Below the pieces are notes generated by a model. That model did not search any database. It saw only the letters and a program-made list of their open reading frames with translations, and was not told where the DNA came from. Position numbers and translations under genes: made by a program. Positions 1-7,759 of a stretch of 43,355 nucleotides of DNA are shown in pieces (position 1 is the stretch's first letter; every line of letters starts with the position of its first letter). This DNA comes from Bacillota bacterium (lineage in GTDB: Bacteria > Bacillota > Bacilli > Bacillales > Cytobacillaceae), in contig JAEWIG010000084.1 of NCBI GenBank assembly GCA_023387295.1, positions 1 to 43,355 on the forward strand, given 5' to 3'.

Positions 1-342
1 AATATCTCCTAAATCTGCCGAATCGAAAATCTCATACTTTTCATCGCCTACCGCATCTTTACGAACATATATTTGAACTTGTCCAGTTAAGTCTTGAATA
101 TGAGCAAAACCCGCTTTTCCTTTTCCACGCTTTGTCATAATACGACCAGCGATAGTTACGGAAACATTTTTCTCCTCGAGTTCTTCCTTTTCAAGCTCCT
201 CGTATTGTTCGATTAATTCCTTTGATTGGTGGGAACGAACAAATCTCTTTCCAAATGGATCTAGCCCCATTTCACGAAGGCTATTCATTTTTTCCCTTCT
301 GACTCTTATTTGGTCATTTAATTCTTCATGACTCTGACTCAC
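1..342 (-). CDS. lysS: Lysyl-tRNA synthetase, class II (N-terminal part, runs off window)
   Basis: First 114 codons of lysyl-tRNA synthetase, the class II enzyme that charges tRNA-Lys in the cytoplasm. The visible part has the helical lead-in (EELNDQIRVRRE, GLDPFGKRF) and the start of the N-terminal OB-fold anticodon-binding domain (AGRIMTKRGKGKAGFAHIQD, then QVQIYVRKDAVGD), which closely resembles the B. subtilis protein as I remember it. The catalytic domain lies beyond position 1. I chose the GTG at 342-340 because a GGAG lies 9 nt upstream; in-frame ATGs at 357 and 351 have no ribosome site of their own. It follows dusB but is separated from it by a terminator, so it probably also has its own promoter, which I could not identify with confidence. 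Confidence 0.95.
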   Translation of the reverse strand, partial: MSQSHEELNDQIRVRREKMNSLREMGLDPFGKRFVRSHQSKELIEQYEELEKEELEEKNVSVTIAGRIMTKRGKGKAGFAHIQDLTGQVQIYVRKDAVGDEKYEIFDSADLGDI

Positions 343-470
343 TTGTATCATCTCCATTTTGTAAAACTTTATGTAAATCATAAAACTACGATTTAAAAAG
401 GTTCTATCCTTCTATATTTTACACAAACCTATAGATACAGACATCATTTATGTTAACAAATTAAATAAAA

Positions 471-494
471 ACTGCCAGTAAATTCACTGGCAGT
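471..494 (-). terminator. Intrinsic terminator of the folate operon, after dusB
   Basis: A perfect 9-bp stem (ACTGCCAGT / ACTGGCAGT) with a 6-nt loop is followed on the minus strand by TTTTTATTT. It lies just past the dusB stop codon. Confidence 0.9.
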
Positions 495-551
495 TGTTTG
501 AATGTTAAACGTATTATAGTTAAAGAACCGCTCGGTGTCAAACTCAAATCC

Positions 552-1553
552 TTATCCCGCTTGACTTTGACTTCTTTCTTTCTCTTCAATTTCTAAAACG
601 AGACCGTTCAATAAATTTACAAGCTCCGCTCTAGTCGTACACTCATTAAGCGCATTTCGAGCCTTCGCGTTGCCGCTAATCCCTTTTAAATACCATGCCC
701 CGTGCTTACGCATTTCACGAACGGCGATATGTTCATTTTTCAATTCAATTAATCGGTCAAGATGAAGAATGCAAACGTCAATTTTTTCACGTACACTCGG
801 TTCTTCCATTAATTCACCTGTCTCTAGATATTTCACCGTACGGTAAATCATCCATGGATTACCTAATGCCGCTCGACCAATCATAACACCATCGCAGCCT
901 GTCTCATCAAGCATCCGCTTAGCATCCTGTGGTGTATCAACATCCCCATTGCCAATTAACGGGATGTTGATGTGCTGCTTGACTTCACGAATAATATCCC
1001 AGTTTGCTGTACCTTCATACATTTGTACGCGTGTACGACCGTGGAGCGCAATAGCTTTTCCACCTGCTCGCTCAATGGCTTGTGCATTTTTAACAGCATA
1101 AATATGATCTTCATCCCAGCCCATACGCATTTTCACGGTAACTGGCTTTTCAACCACTTCCGTTACAGCTGAAACCATTTCATATATTTTATCTGGATTA
1201 AGCAGCCATCTAGCACCTGCATCACATTTCGTTATTTTGGGAACAGGACATCCCATGTTGATATCAATAATATCAGCATTCGTATTCTTATCGACAAATT
1301 GAGCCGCTTCGACCAGTGTCTTTTTTTCCCCACCAAAAATTTGCAAGCTCAATGGTTTTTCTCTTTCATCTATATAAAGCATATTCATTGTTTTTTCGTT
1401 CTTAAAAACAATCCCTTTATCGCTGACCATCTCAGCGCACACTAACCCCGCACCAAATTCTTTAACGGTCAAACGAAATGCTGAGTTACATACTCCAGCC
1501 ATTGGTGCGAGAACGACGCGATTTTTTAATTCAATATCGCCGATCTTAAACAT
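552..1553 (-). CDS. dusB: tRNA-dihydrouridine synthase DusB
   Basis: FMN-dependent tRNA-dihydrouridine synthase of the COG0042 family (yacF in B. subtilis), which reduces uridines in the D-loop of tRNA. The 333-residue protein starts MFKIGDIELKNRVVLAPMAG, the typical TIM-barrel opening with the FMN-binding APMAGV loop. The NMGCPVPK motif carries the catalytic cysteine (about Cys102), and KMRMGWDE, HGRTR, GNGDV and GRAALGNPW complete the family signature. The reading frame is open to 1610, but ATG 1553 is chosen because AAGGAGG precedes it by a normal distance and the upstream codons fall in a repeat element. It is the last gene of the folate cluster before the terminator at 471-494. Confidence 0.97.
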   Translation of the reverse strand: MFKIGDIELKNRVVLAPMAGVCNSAFRLTVKEFGAGLVCAEMVSDKGIVFKNEKTMNMLYIDEREKPLSLQIFGGEKKTLVEAAQFVDKNTNADIIDINMGCPVPKITKCDAGARWLLNPDKIYEMVSAVTEVVEKPVTVKMRMGWDEDHIYAVKNAQAIERAGGKAIALHGRTRVQMYEGTANWDIIREVKQHINIPLIGNGDVDTPQDAKRMLDETGCDGVMIGRAALGNPWMIYRTVKYLETGELMEEPSVREKIDVCILHLDRLIELKNEHIAVREMRKHGAWYLKGISGNAKARNALNECTTRAELVNLLNGLVLEIEEKERSQSQAG

Positions 1554-1583
1554 GTTTGAACCTCCTTGCTTTCCTTGTAAACC

Positions 1584-1667
1584 TAAAATGTCGTCGGATT
1601 CATTGAGCAAGCCTCGATGTTAACGAAGTAATCGTAAACGCAGGGAAATGAAGCAGACGACATTTTA
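1584..1667. repeat. Inverted-repeat element, copy A (about 84 bp)
   Basis: The ends are TAAAATGTCGTCGG and CAGACGACATTTTA, inverted repeats with one mismatch over 14 bp that extend to about 21 bp with one further mismatch (ATTCATT / AATGAAG). A second copy lies at 39510-39589 in the opposite orientation, with most of the interior also conserved (for example AGCGCAG/AACGCAG and ACGAAGTAATC). It contains no gene and sits between yazB and dusB, ending about 30 bp before the dusB start. It is MITE-like or REP-like; the family is not recognised. Confidence 0.85.
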
Positions 1668-1716
1668 CATATTAAAGTAATAAGCAGATCTTAACTAGTT
1701 GCAGAAAAACCTACTA

Positions 1717-1929
1717 TTAATAGTCCTCTGGAGGCGTTAAATCTGCAATAGTAATATTTAACACATTCGCTACTTTCTCAAGAAAATCAGGAGTAGGCAT
1801 TCTATTTCCTCTTTCTACCTCTCCAAGTATCGAAACAGAAATATTCAATTCCTTTGCAAAACCCTCTTGTGTATGGCCTTTTAATTTTCGAAAAGCGCGA
1901 ATACGTCTTCCCCATTTTTCTGCTTCCAT
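1717..1929 (-). CDS. yazB: Small XRE-family helix-turn-helix protein YazB
   Basis: A 70-residue protein made almost entirely of one Cro/C1-type helix-turn-helix domain (about residues 8-66: RIRAFRKLKGHTQEGFAKEL, then SVSILGEVERGNRMP). It is a probable DNA-binding protein with no known target; the B. subtilis homologue YazB occupies the same place in the folate operon. ATG 1929 is preceded by GAGGGAG. Its first 16 codons overlap the end of folK in another frame (49 nt), so the two are translationally close. Its role in the operon is not known to me. Confidence 0.88.
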   Translation of the reverse strand: MEAEKWGRRIRAFRKLKGHTQEGFAKELNISVSILGEVERGNRMPTPDFLEKVANVLNITIADLTPPEDY

Positions 1930-2408
1930 ATTCGAACTCCCTCTCTATCAGATCTTTCCTCCAAAACTGCCTGTAGAGGAATTTCCATCGTCGGAAGCTT
2001 GATGCCAGAATCAATCTCTAAGAGAGGAATAATCACAAATGCTCTTTCGTGCATCCGAGGATGAGGAACAGTTAACTGTTCCGAATTAATATTCTCATGA
2101 TTAAACAATAAGATGTCAAGATCTATAGTTCGAGGACCCCATCGGATATCCCTTTTTCTACCAAGATTTTTTTCGATGTTTTGGCAGATTTCAAGTAACT
2201 CAAATTGACTTAAACTTGTTTTAACTTCAATTACCATATTTAAAAACTGGTCCTGTTCTTCATAACCAACCGGGTCTGTTTCGTAAATAGAAGAGATATT
2301 TTCCACTTCAATATTTGTATGTGTGTGTAAATGGTTGATAGCAGCCAATAAATTTTCTTCCCGCTCACCGATATTAGACCCCAGTGAGATATAAGCTTTA
2401 TTACTCAT
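1881..2408 (-). CDS. folK: 2-amino-4-hydroxy-6-hydroxymethyldihydropteridine pyrophosphokinase
   Basis: HPPK, which transfers pyrophosphate from ATP to 6-hydroxymethyl-7,8-dihydropterin, the step before dihydropteroate synthase in folate synthesis. The 175-residue product has the family start AYISLGSNIGERE, the ETDPVGYEEQDQFLN segment and the signature RWGPRTIDLDILLF, followed by PHPRMHERAFV. ATG 2408 aligns with the family start; a TTG at 2414 directly next to the folB stop is an in-frame alternative. AGGAAGG overlapping the end of folB serves as the ribosome site. The C-terminus (VRIWKQKNGEDVF) extends into yazB. Confidence 0.95.
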   Translation of the reverse strand: MSNKAYISLGSNIGEREENLLAAINHLHTHTNIEVENISSIYETDPVGYEEQDQFLNMVIEVKTSLSQFELLEICQNIEKNLGRKRDIRWGPRTIDLDILLFNHENINSEQLTVPHPRMHERAFVIIPLLEIDSGIKLPTMEIPLQAVLEERSDREGVRIWKQKNGEDVFALFEN

Positions 2409-2414
2409 GCTCAA

Positions 2415-2774
2415 TTACCTTCCTCGTGTAATTTCCACCGCTACTGATTCATAATGACCTGGGATAGGCGGATCTGGCTTTACTACCTTCACTGTTACTT
2501 GATTAATTGCCGCAAAATGACGAAGCAACTCATGTGCAATTCTTTCTGCTACTGCTTCAATCAGCTTATATGGTTTTCCTTCGACGATCTCTTTGCACAC
2601 CTGATATATTTCTCCATAATTAATGGAATCCTCAAGGTTATCTGTCTTCCCAGCCTTTTTTAAATCCGTTTCAACCATTAAATCTACCAGAAAGCGTTGC
2701 CCCAAAAACGTTTCTTCAGAAAAAACACCATGATAGCCATAAAAAGCCAGTTTATTCAAATAGATCTTATCCAT
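2415..2774 (-). CDS. folB: Dihydroneopterin aldolase
   Basis: DHNA (119 residues, normal length) converts 7,8-dihydroneopterin to 6-hydroxymethyldihydropterin and glycolaldehyde. The family opening MDKIYLNKLAFYGYHGVFSE contains the conserved glutamate of the active site, and the C-terminal VKVVKPDPPIPGHYESVAVE holds the conserved lysine. Its ATG lies one base after the folP stop codon and its stop codon abuts the folK start region, so it is co-translated with its pathway neighbours. Confidence 0.96.
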   Translation of the reverse strand: MDKIYLNKLAFYGYHGVFSEETFLGQRFLVDLMVETDLKKAGKTDNLEDSINYGEIYQVCKEIVEGKPYKLIEAVAERIAHELLRHFAAINQVTVKVVKPDPPIPGHYESVAVEITRGR

Positions 2775-2775
2775 C

Positions 2776-3600
2776 TTACATACCCTTTCCGACTAATGCA
2801 TCCATCATTTTTGCCATTCGTGCCATTTCCTTTACATCGTGTATCCGAACCATTTGGCATCCCTTTTGAATTCCATAGCATACCGTTGCACCTGTTCCTT
2901 CCATTCGTTCATCAACAGGCAAGTCTAGTACATTTCCGATCATTGATTTCTTTGATGTTCCTAGTAAAACAGGATAGCCAATAGAAACAAGCTTGTCCAA
3001 GTTTCTCATCATTTCAAGATTCCCATTCAAGTCCTTGGCAAAGCCGATACCTGGGTCCAGAATAATATTTTCATCCTGAACGCCCGCTTCTTTTACTATT
3101 GTAATACTTTCAAATAAATCATTTACCACATCGCGATAAAAATGGGTGTAATTTTGATTATCTCGGTTATGCATGAGAATAATGGGAACTTTATATTGAG
3201 CCGCAACCTTCGCCATTTTCACATCAGCCTTCGCACCCCAAACATCATTAATGATATGTGCGCCTGCTTCAATTGCTTGGCGAGCTACCTCTGCCTTGTA
3301 AGTATCAACAGAAATCGGGATGCTTACTTCTTTGCTTATCGCCTCAATAACAGGAATGACCCTTTCCAATTCTTCTTCTAGCGGAACAGCCGCAAAGCCA
3401 GGACGTGTTGATTCTCCGCCTATATCAATGATATCTGCTCCATCCTTAACCATTTGTAAAGCACGCTCAACCGCTTTTTCAGTATGATTAAACTTTCCGC
3501 CATCCGAAAAAGAATCTGGCGTCATATTCAAGATTCCCATAATGAGTGTTTTTTTTCCGTAATCCAGCTTGTAAGGACCGCATTCTATTACTTTTGCCAT
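2776..3600 (-). CDS. folP: Dihydropteroate synthase
   Basis: Condenses 6-hydroxymethyldihydropterin pyrophosphate with p-aminobenzoate; the enzyme is the sulfonamide target (sul in B. subtilis). The 274-residue TIM barrel has both family signatures: MGILNMTPDSFSDGG (about residues 21-35) and DIIDIGGESTRPG (about 56-68), then ISVDTYKA, INDVWGAK, ILMHNR, DPGIGFAK, GTSKK and the terminal VRIHDV motif. ATG 3600 begins 3 nt after the pabC stop, with AAGGAA inside the end of pabC. No substitution in the sulfonamide loops stands out by eye. Confidence 0.97.
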   Translation of the reverse strand: MAKVIECGPYKLDYGKKTLIMGILNMTPDSFSDGGKFNHTEKAVERALQMVKDGADIIDIGGESTRPGFAAVPLEEELERVIPVIEAISKEVSIPISVDTYKAEVARQAIEAGAHIINDVWGAKADVKMAKVAAQYKVPIILMHNRDNQNYTHFYRDVVNDLFESITIVKEAGVQDENIILDPGIGFAKDLNGNLEMMRNLDKLVSIGYPVLLGTSKKSMIGNVLDLPVDERMEGTGATVCYGIQKGCQMVRIHDVKEMARMAKMMDALVGKGM

Positions 3601-3603
3601 TAG

Positions 3604-4458
3604 CTAAAGTTCCTTTCTACTCCATGTTGTTTCAGTGAAATTTCTGTATTGCTCCTTAATCTTTTTCACCATTTCACCAGTTTTTCCGGGCTTCATACAC
3701 CCATCAATTTCAGCAATTGGGACAATTTCCTGAATTGAGTTTGTTACAAACACTTCATCTGCTTCGAGTACAGCAACTACAGGATAGAGACCCTCTTGAA
3801 TTTCTATGCCCTCTTTCCGAGCAAGCTCTAAAACAAACTGTCTTGTAATCCCATTAAGAATACCGGTATCAATAGTAGGTGTATAGAGCACCTCATCCTT
3901 TATCCAAAATAAATTCGAGACAACACCTTCTGCTAAATAGCCTTCAGCTGTAAGAAAAATCCCTTCACAATCATGCGACTGGCCAATTTCTCTTTTTGCT
4001 AAAATATTATTTAAATAATGATGTGATTTTAGCCGCTCATGTCCCTCTGGTGTATTACGTTTGATCTTTAAAAGTAAAGCTGTCTTTTCTACATCCTTCA
4101 TCGGAGGTAATGTTTTTGAAAAGATTATTAGATTTGGGTTTTGGTATGGTTCCGTTTGCAAACCGATTTCACCAATACCAGCTGAAACATTTAGTCGGAT
4201 ATACGCATCCTCTAAACGATTCTTTTTTAGTAAAAGCTGAAGGGCACCAGCAATTTGCTCTCTCGTATATTGAACATTAATATTCAACACTTGTAAGCTA
4301 TTGTTTAACCGCTCTATATGATCATCAAGTAGAAAAGGATGACCATTATAGACACGAAAGGTTTCAAAAAGCCCCATCCCATAGAGAAAACCGTGATCAA
4401 ATGGGGAGATGATAGCTTCTTCCTTTTTCATGAGTTCACCATTTATATAGATAAACAA
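3604..4458 (-). CDS. pabC: 4-amino-4-deoxychorismate lyase (PLP, fold type IV)
   Basis: Releases pyruvate from aminodeoxychorismate to give p-aminobenzoate. The 284-residue fold-type-IV PLP enzyme has ISPFDHGFLYGMGLFETFR near the N-terminus, the presumed Schiff-base lysine in RLKSHHYLNN (about Lys144), EGVVSNLFW and GITRQFV. The start is TTG at 4458: AGGGTGAG lies 6 nt upstream and the following IYING aligns with the family N-terminus, whereas the first in-frame ATG would remove it. D-amino-acid or branched-chain aminotransferases share the fold, but the pabBA context makes ADC lyase far more likely. Confidence 0.94.
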   Translation of the reverse strand: MFIYINGELMKKEEAIISPFDHGFLYGMGLFETFRVYNGHPFLLDDHIERLNNSLQVLNINVQYTREQIAGALQLLLKKNRLEDAYIRLNVSAGIGEIGLQTEPYQNPNLIIFSKTLPPMKDVEKTALLLKIKRNTPEGHERLKSHHYLNNILAKREIGQSHDCEGIFLTAEGYLAEGVVSNLFWIKDEVLYTPTIDTGILNGITRQFVLELARKEGIEIQEGLYPVVAVLEADEVFVTNSIQEIVPIAEIDGCMKPGKTGEMVKKIKEQYRNFTETTWSRKEL

Positions 4459-4493
4459 TCTTATCTCACCCTATCAATAAATCCGACGCCTTA

Positions 4494-5078
4494 TTATCTA
4501 ATTTTGTAACTCCCATAATGACTCAGAAAATTCTTCAATAAATCCTTCCCAGCCGCTGTCATAATAGACTCTGGATGAAACTGAACGCCTTCGACTGGCA
4601 GTTCCTTATGACGAATTGCCATAATTTCTCCTTCTGCTGTCCAAGCAGATATTTCTAGACAGGGTGGGAGCGTTTCTTTTTTTACAATCAGTGAATGGTA
4701 TCTTGTTGCCGGAAACGGATTCGGCAAGTCCTTAAAAATTGTTTTACCATCATGATGAATGTCTGATGTCTTTCCATGCATAAGTCTACCAGCTTGGATG
4801 ACATCTCCTCCAAAAACTTGGGCAATCGATTGCTGTCCGAGACATACGCCGAATATTGGAATATTGCCGGCAAACGTTTCTATCGCTTTAAGACTAATCC
4901 CAGCTTCATTCGGACTTTTTGGACCTGGAGAAATCATCAAAAACTTCGGATTTAACTGACGGATTTCTTCAATAGTCGTTTCATCATTTCGCTTAACAAT
5001 CAATTCTTCGCCTAATTCTCCAAGATATTGTACAAGATTATATGTAAATGAGTCATAATTATCAATCATAAAGATCAT
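4494..5078 (-). CDS. pabA: Aminodeoxychorismate/anthranilate synthase glutamine amidotransferase subunit
   Basis: Class I glutamine amidotransferase (194 residues) that supplies ammonia to PabB; in B. subtilis the same subunit also serves TrpE (hence trpG). The triad is visible: Cys79 in IFGVCLGQQ, His168 and Glu170 in GVQFHPES. The start ATG overlaps the pabB stop by 4 nt. In B. subtilis this start is controlled by TRAP binding to NAG triplets; I do not see a run of GAG/TAG triplets here. Whether a separate trpG exists cannot be judged from this window. Confidence 0.96.
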   Translation of the reverse strand: MIFMIDNYDSFTYNLVQYLGELGEELIVKRNDETTIEEIRQLNPKFLMISPGPKSPNEAGISLKAIETFAGNIPIFGVCLGQQSIAQVFGGDVIQAGRLMHGKTSDIHHDGKTIFKDLPNPFPATRYHSLIVKKETLPPCLEISAWTAEGEIMAIRHKELPVEGVQFHPESIMTAAGKDLLKNFLSHYGSYKIR

Positions 5079-6490
5079 CGCTCATCACCTGTCCCTTGCT
5101 CAGCCATCTCCTTTGCTTTCCATAAAGCAAATGCTTTCTTTAATGATTCTTCATATTCACTTTTGGGATTGGAATCAATGACAATTCCTGCACCTGCTTG
5201 AACATGCGCTTTTCCATCCTTCACAATCATTGTCCGAATAATAATGTTTAACTCTAAATCACCATTAAAGTTGATCCACCCAAATGAACCTGTATATGGT
5301 CCTCTAGTAACGGGTTCAAGTTCCTCGATAATCTCCATCGTCCGAACCTTTGGCGCACCTGTTATCGTCCCTCCAGGAAAAACAGCATCAATTAAGTCGA
5401 AGCCATCTTTATCATCGGCGATTTCCCCTTGAACATTGGATACGATATGCATAACATGAGAATATTTTTCGATAACCATAAATTCGTTTACTTCTACAGA
5501 GCCATATTCGCACACACGCCCAAGATCGTTCCTTTCTAAATCGACCAGCATAACATGTTCTGCCCGTTCCTTTTCATTCTCGATTAATTCATTTGCAAGC
5601 TCTAGATCTTCTTTTTCATCCCTTCCGCGGGATCGTGTTCCAGCAATCGGACGCGTGCTTACATCTTTGCCTTTCTTCTTAATCAAAAGCTCTGGTGAGC
5701 CACTGACAAGCTGGTAATCTGGTGTATGGAAATAGCCCATATATGGAGACGGATTAAGAACTCTTAGTTGTTCATAGACAGCTAAGGCAGCAACATCGAT
5801 TGCTTGGCTTTGACGAACCGATAAATTAACTTGAAAAACATCTCCCTGTGAAATATACTGCTGAACCTTTTCAACAGCTTGAATAAAGCCTTCCTCATTA
5901 AAAGAAACTTCCAATTGTTCATCTGTTGGTCTCTTTCCTCTTTTTGTCTGAGCAATCGGATAGTGGTTTGTCCAATACTCTTCCCATTTCTGCGCATTTT
6001 CCTCTACTAATTGCCGTTCATTTTCACGGTAAAGGAATAGCAGCGTTAGGCTTTCATCCTTATGATCATAAACAAACCATTCCTTATATATAAAAAAGTG
6101 AATGTTTGGAATTTGTAAGTCATCTTCAGCTAAGTTAGGTAAACGCTCTATATGGCGACCATAATCATAGCTGATAAAACCAATAGCGCCTCCTTGAAAA
6201 TCTGGTAGGTCTTCTCTCTTTTTAACCTCATATTGACTAAACCACTTTTTCAATAAGTGTAGTGGATTTCCAGTCAATGTTTGCTTTCCATGAGTCTGAA
6301 TGATTTCTAGTGTAGAGTTCTTCCCAATTAACTCGGCTTCATGTTCAAAAGCAGCTATGCTATAGCGACCACCACGTCCACTTTCTAGTAAAACATGATG
6401 ATTTCTTTTCTCCGCAAGCTGGCGATATTGTTGGAAAAATTGTTGATATGAAAAAGGCAGTTTTCGAGTGTAGATTTTAAATCGATTCAC
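5075..6490 (-). CDS. pabB: Aminodeoxychorismate synthase, chorismate-binding component
   Basis: Aminates chorismate to 4-amino-4-deoxychorismate with ammonia from PabA. The 471-residue protein has the N-terminal TrpE-like domain (LLESGRGGRYSIAAFE, FQGGAIGFISYDYGRHIE) and the C-terminal chorismate-binding domain (QVNLSVRQSQ, RPIAGTRSRG, ERNDLGRVCEYG, EKYSHVMHIVSNVQG, FPGGTITGAPK). The PIAGT loop has Ala where E. coli PabB has a catalytic Lys; to my recollection B. subtilis PabB also has Ala, so this is normal for the group. The start is GTG 6490 with GAGGTGAT before it. It is first in the folate cluster, after the cysK terminator. Confidence 0.95.
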   Translation of the reverse strand: MNRFKIYTRKLPFSYQQFFQQYRQLAEKRNHHVLLESGRGGRYSIAAFEHEAELIGKNSTLEIIQTHGKQTLTGNPLHLLKKWFSQYEVKKREDLPDFQGGAIGFISYDYGRHIERLPNLAEDDLQIPNIHFFIYKEWFVYDHKDESLTLLFLYRENERQLVEENAQKWEEYWTNHYPIAQTKRGKRPTDEQLEVSFNEEGFIQAVEKVQQYISQGDVFQVNLSVRQSQAIDVAALAVYEQLRVLNPSPYMGYFHTPDYQLVSGSPELLIKKKGKDVSTRPIAGTRSRGRDEKEDLELANELIENEKERAEHVMLVDLERNDLGRVCEYGSVEVNEFMVIEKYSHVMHIVSNVQGEIADDKDGFDLIDAVFPGGTITGAPKVRTMEIIEELEPVTRGPYTGSFGWINFNGDLELNIIIRTMIVKDGKAHVQAGAGIVIDSNPKSEYEESLKKAFALWKAKEMAEQGTGDER

Positions 6491-6610
6491 GGGAATATCA
6501 CCTCAAATAATTTCTCTTTTTCATCATACATGAAGATGGACCTGCTTTCATAGATTATCTAGGTTTCGGGATATTATATTTTCACATTAACATAGCGAAT
6601 ATATTAAAAA

Positions 6611-6634
6611 GCAACAGCCCTGTTGGACTGTTGC
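6611..6634 (-). terminator. Intrinsic terminator after cysK
   Basis: Stem GCAACAG / CTGTTGC with a 10-nt loop, followed on the minus strand by TTTTTAATA. It lies 9 bp past the cysK stop codon. Confidence 0.88.
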
Positions 6635-6642
6635 TTGAAATA

Positions 6643-7572
6643 TTACTCTGTTTCAAATTGGTATAGAGGAGTACTTAAATAACGCTCCCCATTGCTCGGG
6701 ATGATCGCAAGGACCTTCTTTCCTTTTCCAAGCTCTTTTGCAACCTTTAGTGCTGCAAAAATCGCCGCACCAGAAGAGATTCCACCAAGAATTCCTTCTT
6801 CTCTCGCTGTTCGACGAGCATATTCGAATGCTTCATCATTTGTTACTTTAATAATTTCATCATAAATTTCCGTATTAAGGACTCCCGGAACAAATCCAGC
6901 ACCAATTCCTTGAATTTTATGAGGACCTGGCTTTCCCCCTGATAGAACTGGAGAATCCGTTGGCTCTACCGCATAGATCTTAATATCATTATATGTCTCA
7001 CGGAGAACTTCACCAGCACCTGTAATCGTTCCACCAGTACCAACTCCTGAAATAAAGGCGTCAAGCTGGTCACCTATTTGTTCAACGATTTCCTTCCCTG
7101 TCGTGCGGCGGTGTATCTCTGGATTTGAAAGATTATTAAATTGTTGCGGCATGAAGTAGCCATGCTCATTCGCTAACTCTTCTGCTTTACGGATAGCCCC
7201 ACCCATTCCCTCTGGTCCTGGCGTTAAAATGAGCTCCGCTCCATAAGCTCGTAGTAAGTTCCGACGTTCCATACTCATTGTTTCTGGCATAACAAGAATA
7301 GCTTTATAGCCTTTAGCTGCTGCAATCATCGCAAGACCGATTCCTGTATTGCCGCTTGTCGGTTCAATTATTGTAGAACCTGCTTTCAGATCTCCACTTT
7401 CTTCAGCAGCTTCGATCATCGCAAGCGCAATCCGATCTTTTACACTACTTCCTGGGTTCATATATTCTAGCTTTACATATACATCTGCACTATTTTCCTC
7501 AACAAGACGATTTAGCTTCACAATTGGTGTGTGTCCTACAAGATCTGCAATTGAATTTGCTATGCGTGACAT
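6643..7572 (-). CDS. cysK: Cysteine synthase A (O-acetylserine sulfhydrylase)
   Basis: PLP-dependent enzyme making cysteine from O-acetylserine and sulfide; in B. subtilis it also contributes to control of the CymR regulon. The 309-residue protein has the PLP lysine in NPGSSVKDRI (Lys45), the substrate loop TSGNTGIG, PQQFNN, the phosphate cup GTGGTITGAG and the end GGISSGAA. ATG 7572 is chosen because GAGGTGG precedes it; the in-frame GTG at 7581 is part of that ribosome site. It is monocistronic: its own sigma-A promoter lies upstream and a terminator downstream. Confidence 0.97.
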   Translation of the reverse strand: MSRIANSIADLVGHTPIVKLNRLVEENSADVYVKLEYMNPGSSVKDRIALAMIEAAEESGDLKAGSTIIEPTSGNTGIGLAMIAAAKGYKAILVMPETMSMERRNLLRAYGAELILTPGPEGMGGAIRKAEELANEHGYFMPQQFNNLSNPEIHRRTTGKEIVEQIGDQLDAFISGVGTGGTITGAGEVLRETYNDIKIYAVEPTDSPVLSGGKPGPHKIQGIGAGFVPGVLNTEIYDEIIKVTNDEAFEYARRTAREEGILGGISSGAAIFAALKVAKELGKGKKVLAIIPSNGERYLSTPLYQFETE

Positions 7573-7615
7573 ACGTTCCACCTCTTATTCCGAGTATTTT
7601 TATTGGTTTAATTAA

Positions 7616-7644
7616 AATTTAACAACTCTCGCCTAAATTGTCAA
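7616..7644 (-). promoter_or_regulatory. Sigma-A promoter of cysK
   Basis: TTGACA (7644-7639), a 17-bp spacer, then TAAATT (7621-7616). The leader between it and cysK contains ACTCGGAATA, which may be part of a CymR site; I could not confirm that. Confidence 0.85.
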
Positions 7645-7727
7645 TTACTTTGTATGGAAAATAATTGTTTTTTTAAGAATTCCGACTTTCGCCCAGTCTT
7701 CTATAACCTACCCTTTTTCCAATAAAA

Positions 7728-7750
7728 AACACAGACTGAGTGTCCGTGTT
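7728..7750 (-). terminator. Intrinsic terminator after yacD
   Basis: A 9-bp stem AACACGGAC / GTCTGTGTT (one G-U pair) with a 5-nt loop, followed by TTTTATT on the minus strand. Confidence 0.88.
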
Positions 7751-7759
7751 TACTTCTTC

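Noticed and set aside
343..460. Promoter for lysS
   Set aside because: Several AT-rich near matches exist, but none has both boxes at proper spacing.
6560..6600. TATAAT upstream of pabB as promoter of the folate cluster
   Set aside because: The hexamer is perfect (minus strand, near 6573) but no acceptable -35 lies at 16-18 bp and there is no extended -10. A promoter is expected here, but this one is not well supported.
6643..7644. CymR operator at cysK
   Set aside because: CGGAATA in the leader is suggestive, but I cannot recall the full consensus with enough certainty to call a site.
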